Shown: positions 1-10,989, counted from the stretch's first letter. The stretch is DNA of 64,000 nucleotides from Takakia lepidozioides (GCA_030704615.1 CM060732.1:80251171-80315170); one strand, 5' to 3'. Made by a program: numbers and translations. Notes: a model not told the origin generated them from the letters alone.

Positions 1-419
1 GAATGCTTCGACTATTTTCGCATCATACTCCTCAGGTGAGTACCAGTATTTAGCCTGGACTTGTGCATGAAATGCAACCAGTCTGCTCCACCTTTTGCAC
101 AAGTATCCTCCATGGCTGCAGAATCAGACAAGAGCTGCAGTGGCAATGAGCGACAGACAGACTAAGAATAAGAAAGCAGAGAAGAGCGAAAAAGATAATA
201 GAAAGAAACCAAAGCACACAGCACAAAGAGGAAAGCTCACCGGGCAATAGGCGACGGTTGTTGCTCACGCGACTGTCCTCGCCTCGAAAACCCAACACGC
301 ACAAAGGACCAATGGGAGGTGGACAGTGCGAAAGAAGTCCAGCGGGAAGTGGACCCTGCATGTGCGGAGTGACGTGGCGAGATTTCACTGGCGTCCCTTT
401 TTGGCCGCCATCGCATTAA
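1..419. other. No gene recognised
   Basis: Mixed-composition sequence with no recognisable coding or RNA feature. Short open frames on both strands show no family motif and no codon-like pattern. It leads into the CAGAC-rich repeat region. Confidence 0.5.
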
Positions 420-1450
420 ATAGTTGCAGACCCCTCACACGTGCTGGCGGTATGCCACTGCACGGACAGTCCAGCAGACGGGATGAGTGGGACTATCGTC
501 AGTCTGTCGTCGTCGCATTCATTAAGTCTAGCAGACTTACTCCTGATGACAAAGACGGCCGAGCAGACCCAGTACCCTCTACAACAGACTCATATGCCAC
601 CGCAAGGACAGACTGACGACTGAGGTTAAGCGGACTGACGAAAAAACTAAGGTGAGTGCGGAGTCTGGTGCGGAGTCTGATGACGTGCCGCGACGTGACT
701 GGGCCTCCTTACCGTTGTCGCTGCATTTATTGCGTCCAGCAGACTTAAACCTAATGACATAACAACCGAACAGACCCACTGCAAACAAACTTGTGCAACA
801 ACAAACTCGTATGTCACTGCACGGACAGTCCAGCAAATGGAAGGTTCAACAGACTGATGAAGAGACTGACGCAGAGTAATTTGCGCGACAACAGACTAAT
901 ATCCCAAAAGACAAAGTATCCCCTAGGCGGCCGGGTGATACGGGAGTAAACCGTAAACCGCGTCCAACAGACTTACACGTGATAATAATCACGGCTCAAC
1001 AGACCCAGCGCAAACAGACTTGCGCCACAGTAGACTGATTTTGTGACAGTCCAGCTGACTGATATCAGAAGAGACGGACAGACTAGCAGTCCGACGGCTC
1101 AGCAGACTCACGACAATGCGGATAATTAAAAGGTAGTAGTTAAACGGACTCATATCCGAAGAGACGGTCTTCCAGCTGACCAACGGTTCAACAGACTGAC
1201 GAGAGAAGAGACTTTGGGGATAAGATGAGAGAAGACACTTCGGAATTCGGCAGGCAGTGACGACCCAGTAGTCCAGTGAAGAACAGACTCACGCCACACC
1301 AGACTTGTATCCTTACAGACCAACAGTCCAGCAGACCAGACTGATATCCCATCAGAACCACGCTTGGCGTCGTCGTCATGCCATGGTTGCATTTCATCCG
1401 TCCAGCAGACTTGCATATGCCCATACTCATGGCACAACACACTGCTTAGA
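420..1450. repeat. Degenerate CAGACT-rich repeat region
   Basis: The words CAGACT, CAGCAGACTT and GACAGTCCAGCA recur every few tens of bases. Longer diverged matches occur too: ACTGCACGGACAGTCCAGCA near 457 matches a stretch near 814, and TCCAGCAGACTT recurs near 733 and 1401 (TCTAGCAGACTT near 527). The spacing is irregular, so this looks like an old, broken satellite or the inside of a decayed element. No coding potential is seen. Confidence 0.5.
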
Positions 1451-2185
1451 GAAAGTACTACAAAGACGCAGTCGAAGAGCTTGTTGATCTACGCGCATTT
1501 GCAGTTGTAAGGACCTCGAACATCCACAAGCAACGTGAATCCACATCTCTCAGGCTACGTCTCCTTTCCCATTGTCCAGTTTTCAAGGAGACGGTAGTGG
1601 TTGAGATGTGATGTTTCAGGAGGTGCATCTGGATGTTTGAGGACCTTCGGACTGGATCTTATTCTGTTCACACTCTCCGCAGTTCCCAGACATGTGGTGG
1701 CAGAGACGTCCTCCCCTGAACAGTCTCATCGGTGGACATAAATTCTGCAATGTATACACGCCCCCACATGCATTTGCTTCCGCGATTTCCGCTATCGTGT
1801 TACCAATGGTTTCCTGCTCCATACGAAGGAGCTTGGACTCGGAGACACACCACAAACCGTAAACGCATGCAATTTTTCCACATACCGTCCTAAAAAATAA
1901 GCACGTCAGCACAAAACGAAGGCGAAAATAGTGGAAGCATATACACGATGGTGGCTGTATAGCCCCGCCAGCCCTCTCATGTTTAGGCACACCCTTCATC
2001 GTCATTAAAATCGCCATAAACAAGAACAACAGCCGCATGCGGGCAAAGTCATGTCCGCAACATTGGACAACAAAGAGCCGCAAGAACGAGACAACAACAA
2101 CGAGTGGGCGAGTTCGTGGCAGGGTGTTACGATCTTCCATGCCCTAAACATGGATGGCGCGGATGGGTTTCTCAGAATGGACGAT
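1451..2185. other. No gene recognised
   Basis: Open frames exist on both strands (for example minus 2140-1616) but have no domain or motif I recognise. No RNA gene or repeat was seen. Confidence 0.45.
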
Positions 2186-2400
2186 CCAGATCCTTCGACT
2201 GGTAGGGACTGGCAGACTGGCAGACTGGGGGGCAACAGACGGGCACAGCGGACTGTTGGGTGGACTTGCGGGGACTGGCGTGCACAGCGGACTGGCAGTT
2301 TGGCGGACTGAGGGGAACTGGACTCACGGGCAGCGGACTGGCGGGCAGACTGGCCGCGCCGGACTGGGGGCGTGGCGGGGCTGCCGCAGGCACGGCTAGT
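2186..2400 (+). repeat. GC-rich GGACTGG/CAGACTGG short repeats
   Basis: GGACTGGC, GCAGACTGG and GCGGACTGG recur about ten times between 2207 and 2375, with intervals from under 10 to a few tens of bases. The whole stretch to about 2490 is very GC-rich. It resembles a degenerate minisatellite. The open frames here on both strands follow from the lack of A/T stop codons and are not taken as genes. Confidence 0.55.
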
Positions 2401-4440
2401 GGGGCCGCGGCAGCAGGTGGGCGACCGCGCGCAGCGGCGGGGTCCAAGTGGGAGGAACCGGGCGTCCGTGCATGGGGCCCACCAGTCAGCTCGCACGTGC
2501 GCCATAACGTCCCAATTATTGTAAAATGAGAGGCATAACTTTGTGTAAAATTCATGAAATCAAATAGTTCCCAGTTTGTGGGTTGCTCCATAAGTGGGAC
2601 ACCTTACGAATTTTACCGGGGTAAAAATGACAAAAATTCACCATTGGATTTTTCACCATCGTTATGTGAACGGTCATAGGCCAACATACCCTAGTTAACT
2701 TTTTGCTACTCCCCAATGTTAACCATTAAAGAGGTTCGACTGTAATGTGGATGCTTAATGTGAAAATCATAAGGCTTTAAAAACAAAAAAAGGCCTTAGA
2801 TTCATTTGTCAGGAAGGTAGATCTACTCTGAACCGTTGATGTTGAAATCGGATTCCTTTTCCAGTCTTTGTGGATCGGGTTTCTGCACATGGTGACGTCA
2901 TCATCGTGCCCCATGGCCACCTTTTTGAGTGAAAGGGGTGGTTTAAAACAGAACGTCAAAACATGAAGACCTGACTTCATCCTAGAGATCCGGCATCCAC
3001 CAAAAGGGCGGGTTTGGCGTCGATGTGATAATGCCGCGGCCACGTGGGACATGTGTAAGAGCACGCCACGTGCACAGGAAGGACAGCAGCGTGTGGGACA
3101 CGCGCAGCAGTTCATTTACACGCGCCCAAAAGGCCCATAATTCCAACATTCTTCTCAATGTGCCAGGTTTTGGATATTTCCTTTCTTTAATTCCTATTTC
3201 CAAACATGCAACGGCCCAGATCATCTCAGATCCACCAGCTTTTTGTTATCATTGAATTCAAACTCGTACAACACAACCCATTCCCAATATTTGAAGGGCC
3301 TTTGTGTCAGAAAATATCGTTGCAAATGAGAGAAAGACGTAAGTCGGCGTTACTGTCATGGTTACGATGTAGATTTTGAATAACATGATTCACAGGGTCC
3401 GTCCCCTTTTTTTTCTTTAAAAAAAAAGAGGTATAAAAACAGAAATAAAAATTTGAAAAAAGAAATAGTGATGAAATTTCGGGCATGTTGATATGAAAGC
3501 TTTAAAAAACAAAAAGCTTTTCCCTTAAAAAAAAAAAAACCTTGCTCGGATGTTGCGACTCGGTCAAACAAAATGGGAGTCTTTTCTCACTTAAATTAAG
3601 GGGCATGATTTGCGGGCGATTCCCTTTCAAAAAAAAAACAAGACAGGAGTCTGACTCCAGGAATATAAAATTTGAAATGAATATTTTGTTGCGGCTGGTG
3701 TAGAGTGCCAGATTATGAATAGAAATTTCTTAGCAGCATTGTCCACAAGTTTAACTAGTGGGTTGTGAAATGGCAACCAACAAATCCAATTCTGGAGTTT
3801 ACAAGATCCAGAAGTTAATTAAATAACCTCACTATGTTATGAAGGGAAGCGGTCCCTCCCTTTTTGAGTAATTAAAAGGAAACTTGGCTTTACTTATAAC
3901 TCTGTTATCCTTCAAATAAGTGTTAACTAATATACTAAATGTCCCAATTGCTTACATTAGCTAACACAAGATAAGCTCCAACTTGTTGAAAATAATATTT
4001 GTATTGGGTTTTCTTAGAAACAAAAGGTGGGGAAGCCTTGTAAATCATATTAAAACAAGGTGTGATAAGGCGTTACAAAAAGAGCACCTATCGGGCACGT
4101 CATTCCACAGACACATTTCCTTCCTTTGGCAGTCGAGATCTTTGGTTGTTTGCATCATTAGTTCAACGAGTTCCTTCGCACATGTGCCTATCGTGCAGCA
4201 GAAAACAAAAGCCTTGGAAGCCCATACGCCTCTGTTCTTGTAGCTTTTTTTAGACAACGAGTTTCTGTTGCTTTGCAAAAGGCTCAAGCTCAATCTATTT
4301 TACGTCGGGCAGAGGTTGCTGGGGCGGCTTCATCTCGCCTCCCCGCACTATCTGATCCACCCTCTTTCCTGTTGTCTTACCTTCTTCAGGCTGTAGGTGA
4401 TACTAGAATAGTTTGATTTCTTTCATTGTGTTAATATATC
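2401..4440. other. Non-coding, A/T-rich
   Basis: No gene seen. The stretch is A/T-rich with many A and T homopolymer runs, especially 3400-3640. Two CACGTG words lie at about 3042 and 3068, but no gene start is visible near them. Confidence 0.5.
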
Positions 4441-4645
4441 TAGTTCTACGAGCTTTGGTTGTTTCTTCTTGGGGACATACACCCATTTGTATCACCCCAC
4501 TTGGGTCTTTTTATAAAGCTATGCAGGATATCACGTCTATAAGGTGAGAAGATATATATAAATTCCAGGGCCACTGTCCCTGTTCTCTAAAAAAATAAAT
4601 AAATAAATAAATAAAAATAAATAAATATATATATATATATAAAAG
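4441..4645 (+). mobile_element. 3' tail of a non-LTR retroposon plus AT microsatellite
   Basis: The sequence at 4561-4590 (CCAGGGCCACTGTCCCTGTT) runs straight into AAATAAAT repeats and then (AT)n up to about 4641. A related word, TAGGGCTACAATCCCCCTGTT, is followed by a poly-A run at 59278-59320. Two similar ends each followed by A-rich tails suggest 3' ends of one LINE or SINE family. The 5' limit is unknown. Confidence 0.45.
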
Positions 4646-4724
4646 GAACAAGACATCATCTCCTCATTTTTGCTTTTGCTTTTGCTTTCGCTTTCGCCTT
4701 TTCTTTGCAAAGTAGTGTAAAGCC

Positions 4725-5526
4725 AGATTCTCGCCCACCCCGTTATTCCTCTTCCTCTACGGGTATTGAGCTATCACGGGGAGGTGTGCTCGGTAAAGCA
4801 GGCTAGCGAGATAGGCATGATCCAACGGAGAGGAGTCGGAATCATTCACATGGGTTAGCAGCACATCCTCACTCACACCTTCTTCATCCAAATCTCTCAC
4901 AGAGGTACACTAGGGTTTACACACCAAACGTACACCGCCGCATACTCTTTATCAATATGGTCTACTAAGTTGACGTCTAGAAGGGCAGACCAAGCGATTG
5001 AGGGTGGGGGAAATAAAACCCGCTAAGGTCCGGATTCAATTGGTCAAGGTACACATCGACAGCACAGTCAGGACGTGTGTTGGCGCTTCAATTGTAATTT
5101 GCAGCCCCCTTCTTCTGCTATGGATGAACAAGCTACCCAGGTATTTCGAGCTTACTCGAAAAATACCTAAGGCTTTCAAAATTTACTTTCAGATCAAACT
5201 AAATCAGGCGTGTATCGTTGGAAGGCTATTTCTTTGTTTTGTCCCTGAGGGGCGTGCTGATCTCTTTTATAAACGAAGGCCCACAATCTCATCTAACCAA
5301 GTGGCAAGCCCTGATTGGTTATTTGGATTCCATCCGGGTGTCTGTCCAGATAGGACGCCACCTCATTCTATTTTAGAGATAAGCTAGATGTTAATATAAG
5401 ACAATACTTAGTTTAAAAATAGATTGTTTCCAGCTGGTTTCATCCAAGCCATTTTCCAACGGTCATCATCCAATGTCTGTCCATCCAAATGTCAAAAAGG
5501 TAGGTAGAGGGAATCTAGCCATTACA
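4725..5526 (-). repeat. Left LTR (3' LTR of the minus-strand element)
   Basis: About 490 bases align with the right LTR at 11008-11501, at roughly 95% identity by eye, most differences being C/T or G/A. On the minus strand the LTR begins TGTAATGGC. It holds about 308 extra bases (about 4940-5246) that the right copy lacks, so either this copy gained an insert or the right copy lost a piece. Confidence 0.85.
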
Positions 5527-5802
5527 TATGTAAAGCCTCCTGGCACACAGAGAAGCGAGCTCTAGTGAGCCATCTAACAAACACTATGCTTAAGACAGGG
5601 AGCAGTGTCGCTCAAAGTCACACCAAGATAAGATGAAAAAACCGCAACAAGGAAAACCTTGCTCTGCAATTTGAGCGAAGGACAAAACCTTGTTGGGAAA
5701 AAACCCCATCTTGTGAGGTGTGCAACCTAGAAAACTACAAAGAGAAATGAGAGGGATCCTAGGTAGGGACTAGCTGAATAAAATATAGTGTCATGAGTAA
5801 GT

Positions 5803-7019
5803 CTAGGTAGCAACTGAAGCAGAATCAAGCCGAGCACGCTTCCTAGGAGTTAAAACCACATGACGATTCTCCACGTTGAGGCAGGTCAAATCAAACTGCA
5901 GCTTAGAAAGGACAAGTTGGGAAACATGAACAGTCCCTGCAATCTCCGCCGTATAAGGATGTTGAGGAATGAGACGGTATTGTCGACCAGACAAAATCGC
6001 ATGAATCAGATAAGGCCCATCGATCCGCATTTTGGACTTGGTGACCTGTTTGCCAGGCTGCAACCGAACACAAACAGTCTAGCCTAGAGAAAAACTTTCA
6101 GAGTAAACAACCCTACGGTTATAATTCTAGCCTGAGCAACTTGAGAAACCTGAATGTTGTGTTTAGCAGTCTCTAATAAACGCAAACGATGAGAAGTGAG
6201 GTGAGTAAGAAATTCTTCCCATATGATGGGCTCCCCAACCTAAGTTTGAAGCACAGGGACATGAAGAGGGGTGCGAGCCTTGCGGCCATACAATAATTCA
6301 AAAAGAGAAAAGCGAGTGGTGGCATGTACCGAGGTCCTGTAGGCAAATATGAGAATGGGTAGAGTAACATCTCATTCTTCAGTGAGAGCCCCATTCTTTT
6401 CTAACAACTGGCACATGGTTTTGTTGAATCTCTTTGTAAGCCCGTTGCACTGGGGGTTGTAGGGAGCAGTCAAGCGATGCTTGACATCTAAATTAAAGCA
6501 CACAACCTCCATCAGCTGGTTACAAAACTCCGTACCCTGATCAGTTAAAATTTCAAGGGGACAACCATGGCGTAGCAGGATTTCATCAAAGAAGAATTGA
6601 ACCACCTCGTCACTGTCCTTAGCAACCAATGGTCGGATCTCAACCCACTTAGACAGGTAATCAGTAGCCACACCAATGTAGCTATTGCCCTTAGTCGTAG
6701 TTTTGAGGGGTCCAACAAGATCAAGACCAACTCGGGCAAACATCTCAGTCACCGAAATTGGTTGTAATTTAAGAGGAGCGATGGTCCTAGGCAGCAAAGT
6801 TTTGGACTTACATGGAACACACTTAGAAATGAAATCTGCCACATCCTTAGTTAACCCCTTCCAATGGTACTTTTCCTGGACTCTCTTGACAGTTTTGTCA
6901 ATGCCTAAATGACCAGCATAAAGTGAGCAATGGTAAAGCTCAAGCAATGCAGGCATAGAGCTCCTAGTAGGGACCTCCATGGCAGTCTCTTGCCCATGAA
7001 CATGAACTACCTTAAACAA
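5803..7019 (-). pseudogene. Ty3/gypsy integrase (degenerate)
   Basis: This region encodes an integrase remnant that would have inserted the element cDNA. Reading right to left there is an HHCC zinc-finger region (H and H in YHCSLYAGHLG, then CVPC), the core with D in GLDLVGPL and D in ILTDQGTEF, and then NGLTKRFNKT. The usual catalytic Glu of NGxTER is Lys here. After a frameshift, a YRTSVHATTRFSLFELLYG-like piece is readable around 6250-6350, and 5803-6063 holds the C-terminal domain, ending with HPYTAEIAGTVHVSQLV. Frameshifts and the lost Glu mark it as non-functional. The order RNase H then integrase identifies Ty3/gypsy rather than Ty1/copia. Confidence 0.85.
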
Positions 7020-7590
7020 CTTACCTTCATGCTCCTATGAGAAGGGAGATGATAGCTGACTTGCCTGAGAAGACGGGAAGAGAGGCCCGACAGATGAGTG
7101 TTGGTCTTACACTTCTGGAGGAGGGCTTGGTGAAGTAGGTCCTCCATGGTTGCAGCTGTGATAGCCAGCCCTTGGGTTAGTGTGAGCATAACGGAGTGTC
7201 CGCCTCAGTGATTTCCATGGGAAGGCTTTTAGCTCAACTGAATGACAAGGGAGACTTCATGAAGATGCAACCAAGGACAATGAAGCACATAAGCAGATTT
7301 CCCTATGGAGAGGATTCAATGCCAAAACCAGAACTAGAAGGAGAAAGGTACAGGTCAATTAGAGAAGAGAGAGAGATATCATACCTAGAATATGACCTCA
7401 GTGGCAGGACAACACTCTAAACCAATCTCAACCAGCAGAAAAGGAAAGCAAATCCCATTCAGACATGAGATCAGGTGGAAGAAAAGGAACAGTACCAAAC
7501 AAAGCAAGTAAATCGGATCCGTCAGGAGAGGAAGAAGGCAAGGGTGAAGCACCAGATGGTAAGCAGTGTGCAAGGTCATCTAAGGTAACA
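7020..7590 (-). other. Spacer between RNase H and integrase of the element
   Basis: This stretch joins the two pol parts but has no readable domain in one frame. It is most likely decayed pol sequence. The plus-strand open frame 7196-7420 shows no motif and is not taken as a gene. Confidence 0.45.
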
Positions 7591-8588
7591 TAAGGGGCAG
7601 AGGACTTAGTCAGTGCGGGTGAGAGCATCGGCATTGCTGTTGGCTTTGCCTTTCTTGTATTCAATGTCGTACTCAAACATTTGAAGAGTAAGTGACCACC
7701 GAGCCAAGCGTCCCGAGAGTGCTCGTGGGGTTTTGAGAGCCTTCAATGAAATATGATCAGTCTGAATAACAAGGGGCAGCCATGGAGATACTGCCTGAAG
7801 TGTTTCACCCCAAAAATGACTGCAAGACCTTCTTTATCAGTGATGCTATAGTTCTTTTCATGTTTGTCAAGCCGCTTGGAAGCATAGGCCACCACATGTT
7901 CCATGCCGTCTCTCTTTTGGCATAGAATAGCTGAAACAGCCAGGTCAGAGGCATCAGTCTGAAGAATAAAGGGCAGTGAAAAATCAAGAAAGACCAAAAT
8001 GGGGTGCACTGGTGAGGGCTATTTTGAGTTTCTCGAAGCAGTGATTTGGGACCGGCCCCAAAGAAAGCGAACATCTTTGCATAACAACTGATTAAGCGCA
8101 ACAATGTGAGCAAAGTGTTTAATGAAACGACGATAGTAAGAGGCTAACCCAAGGAAAACACGGACACAATTTTTCTCACGTGGAGTGGGATATTCCCAGA
8201 CAGCCTGAATTTTGGCAGGGTCAGGGCTAATTAATGCCTTTAGCTGAGAGAAGGTGGCCAAGAAAATGAAGCTCCGTCATGCACAGATCATATTTCTTGG
8301 CTTTCCTTTGAGGCCTGCTCCTCTAAGCCTGCACAGAACTCGCTTCAGATCCAGCATGTGAGAATCAAAGTCAGCTGAGTAAACGTTGATGTCATCAACA
8401 TACTTGATGCACATTCCCAGCGCAAGTTCCCTAGAACGTCATCCATGAGACGTTGAAAGGTAGCAGTGGCATTACATAATCCAAAAGGCATGGTTTCAAA
8501 CTGAAAGAGGCCCATCTTACAGGTGAACACAGTTTTCTCCTTGGTTGACTCTGTGAGTGGAACCTGCCAAAAGCCCGTTTGTCTCAAA
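7591..8588 (-). pseudogene. Ty3/gypsy reverse transcriptase-RNase H (degenerate)
   Basis: Reading right to left, the palm begins at TGFWQVPLTESTKEKTVF, followed by GLFQFETMPFGLCNATATFQ (motif B). The catalytic YVDDINVYSAD is present near 8370-8395 but one frame away from motif B, so a frameshift separates them. Then come ISPDPAKIQAVWEYPTPREK and FLGLASYYRRFIKHFA of the thumb/connection, and an RNase H-like domain with LQTDASDLAVSAILCQ and EKNYSITDKEGLAVI at 7743-8009. A further frame holds WSLTLQMFEYDIEYKKGKAN at about 7630-7700. The N-terminal third of RT, including the usual motif A Asp before GxWQVP, is absent. Confidence 0.9.
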
Positions 8589-9215
8589 GGTGAGGCTCGT
8601 GACCTCTTTGAAGCTAGTATCAAGGATCAGGGTGAGTTGCGATGGGGAGTGGCCAAGCAGTTGGCTCTTCAGTTGCTTCGTGCAGACATGTCAATCAACT
8701 ACACCATGCCCGATCGTCCTTATCAACTTGGTGAGAGTATTTGGAAATACTACACTGACTTGAAAATCACGGTGGTCAAGGCCATTCCGGTACCTTCTGA
8801 ATGCACTGCCATACTTAAAACCTACTTCATTACCGGATAACTTGCATCTGATCAAGTCTACTTACAAAAGTATCCTTATCGCAATGAGAGGCATATGGTA
8901 GAGATGATGGATGAGCGCATGAGGTTTAAGAATGCTAAACTAGGCAAAAGTTGTATGTCTGTTGTTTATTCTGCTCATCAACATACTTCCGAATGTTCTC
9001 ATGGGGTTGCCATGGTTAAGGGTGGCTCTACAGAGGCCTCTCCTACATTACTGGAGGAGGTTAAAACCCTATAACAAGAGCTGCACACTCAGCTTCAAGC
9101 TGTCAGGGCAGAAGGATCCTGGAGGGCCGCACCTGCCAAGCCTCCTCCTGCTGATTCTCATCGTGGCCATACTCAGACTGGCCCACGGTATGAGGTTAAA
9201 GGTAAAATCAAAAGG
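8589..9215 (+). pseudogene. Gag-like region of the gypsy element (inverted block)
   Basis: In one frame this reads GEARDLFEASIKDQGELRW and so on, then crosses stops at 8838 and 9072, and ends in a basic linker YEVKGKIKRPCQQ near 9190-9225. A proline- and basic-rich linker before a zinc knuckle is usual for gag. Here the linker is separated from the knuckle (about 9710) by a methyltransferase-like segment. It lies on the plus strand while pol is on the minus strand because the block is inverted. Confidence 0.65.
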
Positions 9216-9571
9216 CCTTGCCAGCAGACATTACCTTGCTGGGGGCGGATAATTTGGACCAGCATGGTGCCATTCACTTGGTGATAGCTGGATGGCCTTG
9301 CCAAAGACACTCTCCCGCAGGTCATGGGAACGGCTTGCATGATGCACGATCGCATTTGTTTTGGGAGATGTTGAGAGTGTTGTGTGACTTGCAGACGAGG
9401 CAAGTGCAACCTCTAGCCTATATCTTGGAGAATGTTCCTCTTATGAGGGACTCTTGGGCCAGGGTTATGGCCAGTGTGCATCAGGTGCGGTCTTGGATTG
9501 GATCGGCGGTGCTATTGGATGCAGCAGCGGTGGGATCACGAGCACATCGACCTCGATGTGCTGAATCATGA
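9206..9571 (+). pseudogene. C5 cytosine-DNA methyltransferase fragment inside the retrotransposon
   Basis: The frame reads LPADITLLGADNLDQHGAIH, then LVIAGWPCQRHSPAGHGNGL, where Cys (codon 9299-9301) sits in the motif IV PCQ that forms the covalent bond with cytosine. LAYILENVP follows (ENV, motif VI, 9428-9436), then VLLDAAAVGSRAHRPR near 9505-9556, which fits motif VIII. These three motifs occur in the order known for C5 methyltransferases. The SAM-binding motif I, the target recognition domain and motifs IX-X are not seen, and the frame stops just after HRPRC. An in-frame stop lies upstream at 9203. The fragment sits between the gag linker and the gag zinc knuckle, in the same sense as gag. 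It cannot be active as it stands. A chance match is very unlikely given three ordered motifs. Confidence 0.85.
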
Positions 9572-9705
9572 AGGCATGTTGATATGAAATTGCATGGATT
9601 CTAGACTGTGTTTGGTGTTAATTTTGCATGTCATGGCATGTCCAATGTGTTCTTCCCACATGGTGTTGCATTCATTTCATTCATTCATTCCATGCTCGTC
9701 ATAAA
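9572..9705 (+). other. Joining sequence between methyltransferase fragment and zinc knuckle
   Basis: No frame here matches gag or methyltransferase. It includes a short ATTC repeat (ATTCATTTCATTCATTCATT) near 9670. It may be the far end of an inserted piece that brought the methyltransferase sequence in. Confidence 0.4.
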
Positions 9706-10431
9706 CCTTGTGTGGCCTGTTTCATTTGTGGGTCACTTGAGCACTGGACCCGCTTCTGCACCTATGCCGATCTTGTCCCTGGTATGATTGCAGAACACAC
9801 ACAAATTCAACGAGAACAGAAGGGCAAACAGCCTTTAAATGAAACCGATCGCTTGTGAATGGGCCAAGCGGTCAGTGCATTGTGAAGCCAATAGGAAGCT
9901 TAGGAAGGAAAGAGTGCACCCTCTCATGACTCAATGCCACATAGGGCACCTCTCGTTTTCACGTGTTGTTGACACAGGCTACACCATGTCTGCTGTTCCA
10001 TTGTCCGTGGTTCGACTACTTGGTCTCAAACTCACCCCAGCCACAGGTCTGCAGATGACCATTGCAAATGGCATGCGTTATGAGCCCCTGTGTTTGGTCA
10101 CCATCCCTATTAAGGTCAGTTGCAAGTCGGTCACACTGACTTGCATAGTTACCATTAGCGAGCAATTGCTGTTAGGCTTGGATTGGATGTGTGCTGCAGG
10201 GGCCAAGATTGATGTGGTTGAAAACATCATGTGGCTTGCCAGTGGCAACTCCTCACCCCCACAAGGTGCAGCTCAGCTCTGTCTCCTTGCCTGCTGGTTG
10301 TGCCACTGCGCATCTCTCTCACATGCGCACCATTGTTGTTGAAACAAGACGGCAGGCTGGTGAGCAATACAACTGGACACGTTACTTTAAGTTTGCCAAG
10401 ACGGCTCATTCCACCTTGTATCAGTGGCAGC
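9706..10431 (+). pseudogene. Gag zinc knuckle and retropepsin-like protease of the gypsy element
   Basis: A CCHC zinc knuckle is visible as CFICGSLEHWTRFC (C-x2-C-x4-H-x4-C) near 9718-9759. One frameshift later the frame from 9839 shows a retroviral-type aspartic protease with catalytic VDTGYTMSAVP, then MTIANGMRYEPL and EQLLLGLDWM. This is the normal gag-to-protease order. After about 10240 the sequence passes through further frames and ends at WQPPL next to the 10432 inversion point. The start of RT that should follow the protease is missing, so the element also lost sequence here. Confidence 0.8.
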
Positions 10432-10735
10432 CACCTTTGCCTGGTAAGAAGTGTGGCCCTCCCATTCCAATCCTAGATAACACTGCAACAAAAAGACGCT
10501 GCAGGGCCTTGGCCGCTCTGGCCCCTTCAAACGCTTGGATGCACTTTTGCCTCTGTTCCGCTTCTTCTTGCGGAGTATGGGTGGGCTTCAGACCCTCCAA
10601 CGCAACGGTCAACTCAAACTGAGCTACCCAGTGATCAGAAGGCGTGTCGAGGACCAATTCAGGACGTTCAACCGGAGCACCAAGAGGCGGATAATCAACT
10701 TCAATCACCAGACTAAGATCAACCGAAGCACGCAC
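10432..10735 (-). pseudogene. N-terminal gag-like piece of the gypsy element
   Basis: A minus-strand frame of about 100 residues reads LVIEVDYPPLGAPVERPELV, continues through an acidic and Gln-rich part and ends near GGPHFLPGKGG at the inversion point. It has the pol orientation and lies just inside the right (5') LTR. Its last codons (GGC AAA GGT) join in frame to the gag of the inverted block if the block is flipped. I do not recognise a named domain. Confidence 0.5.
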
Positions 10736-10989
10736 GATGCTGGCAAAAACGACTCAAAATGACCAGCGGGAGTTTCTTTGTACGCATTAAACTCAGCGTC
10801 AGTTGGAGGATTAGAAGACGAGGCCAGTGCCGCAAGTTACAGAAATGCAAGTAGATACTATGAAAGCCAGGAGCAAGCAAAAACACGAGCGAGAACTGAA
10901 ACAGTAGAGCGCCGCCATGGCAACAGTGTTAGTGTACAGCTACCTGACGTACAAGGAAGGAATGTGTAGCTAATGATTAACGAAATCCT
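10736..10989 (-). other. Leader between gag-like start and primer site
   Basis: On the minus strand an ATG near 10920 opens a short frame (MAALYCFSSRS...) that stops after about 35 codons. The sequence may be the 5' untranslated region and broken gag start of the element. Confidence 0.35.

Noticed and set aside
1616-2140. Minus-strand open frame of 174 codons
   Set aside because: No domain, no conserved motif and no splice signals that link it to a gene; composition is like the flanks.
2005-2591. Overlapping Pro/Ala-rich frames on both strands
   Set aside because: They arise from the GC-rich GGACTGG repeats with few stop codons, not from a protein gene.
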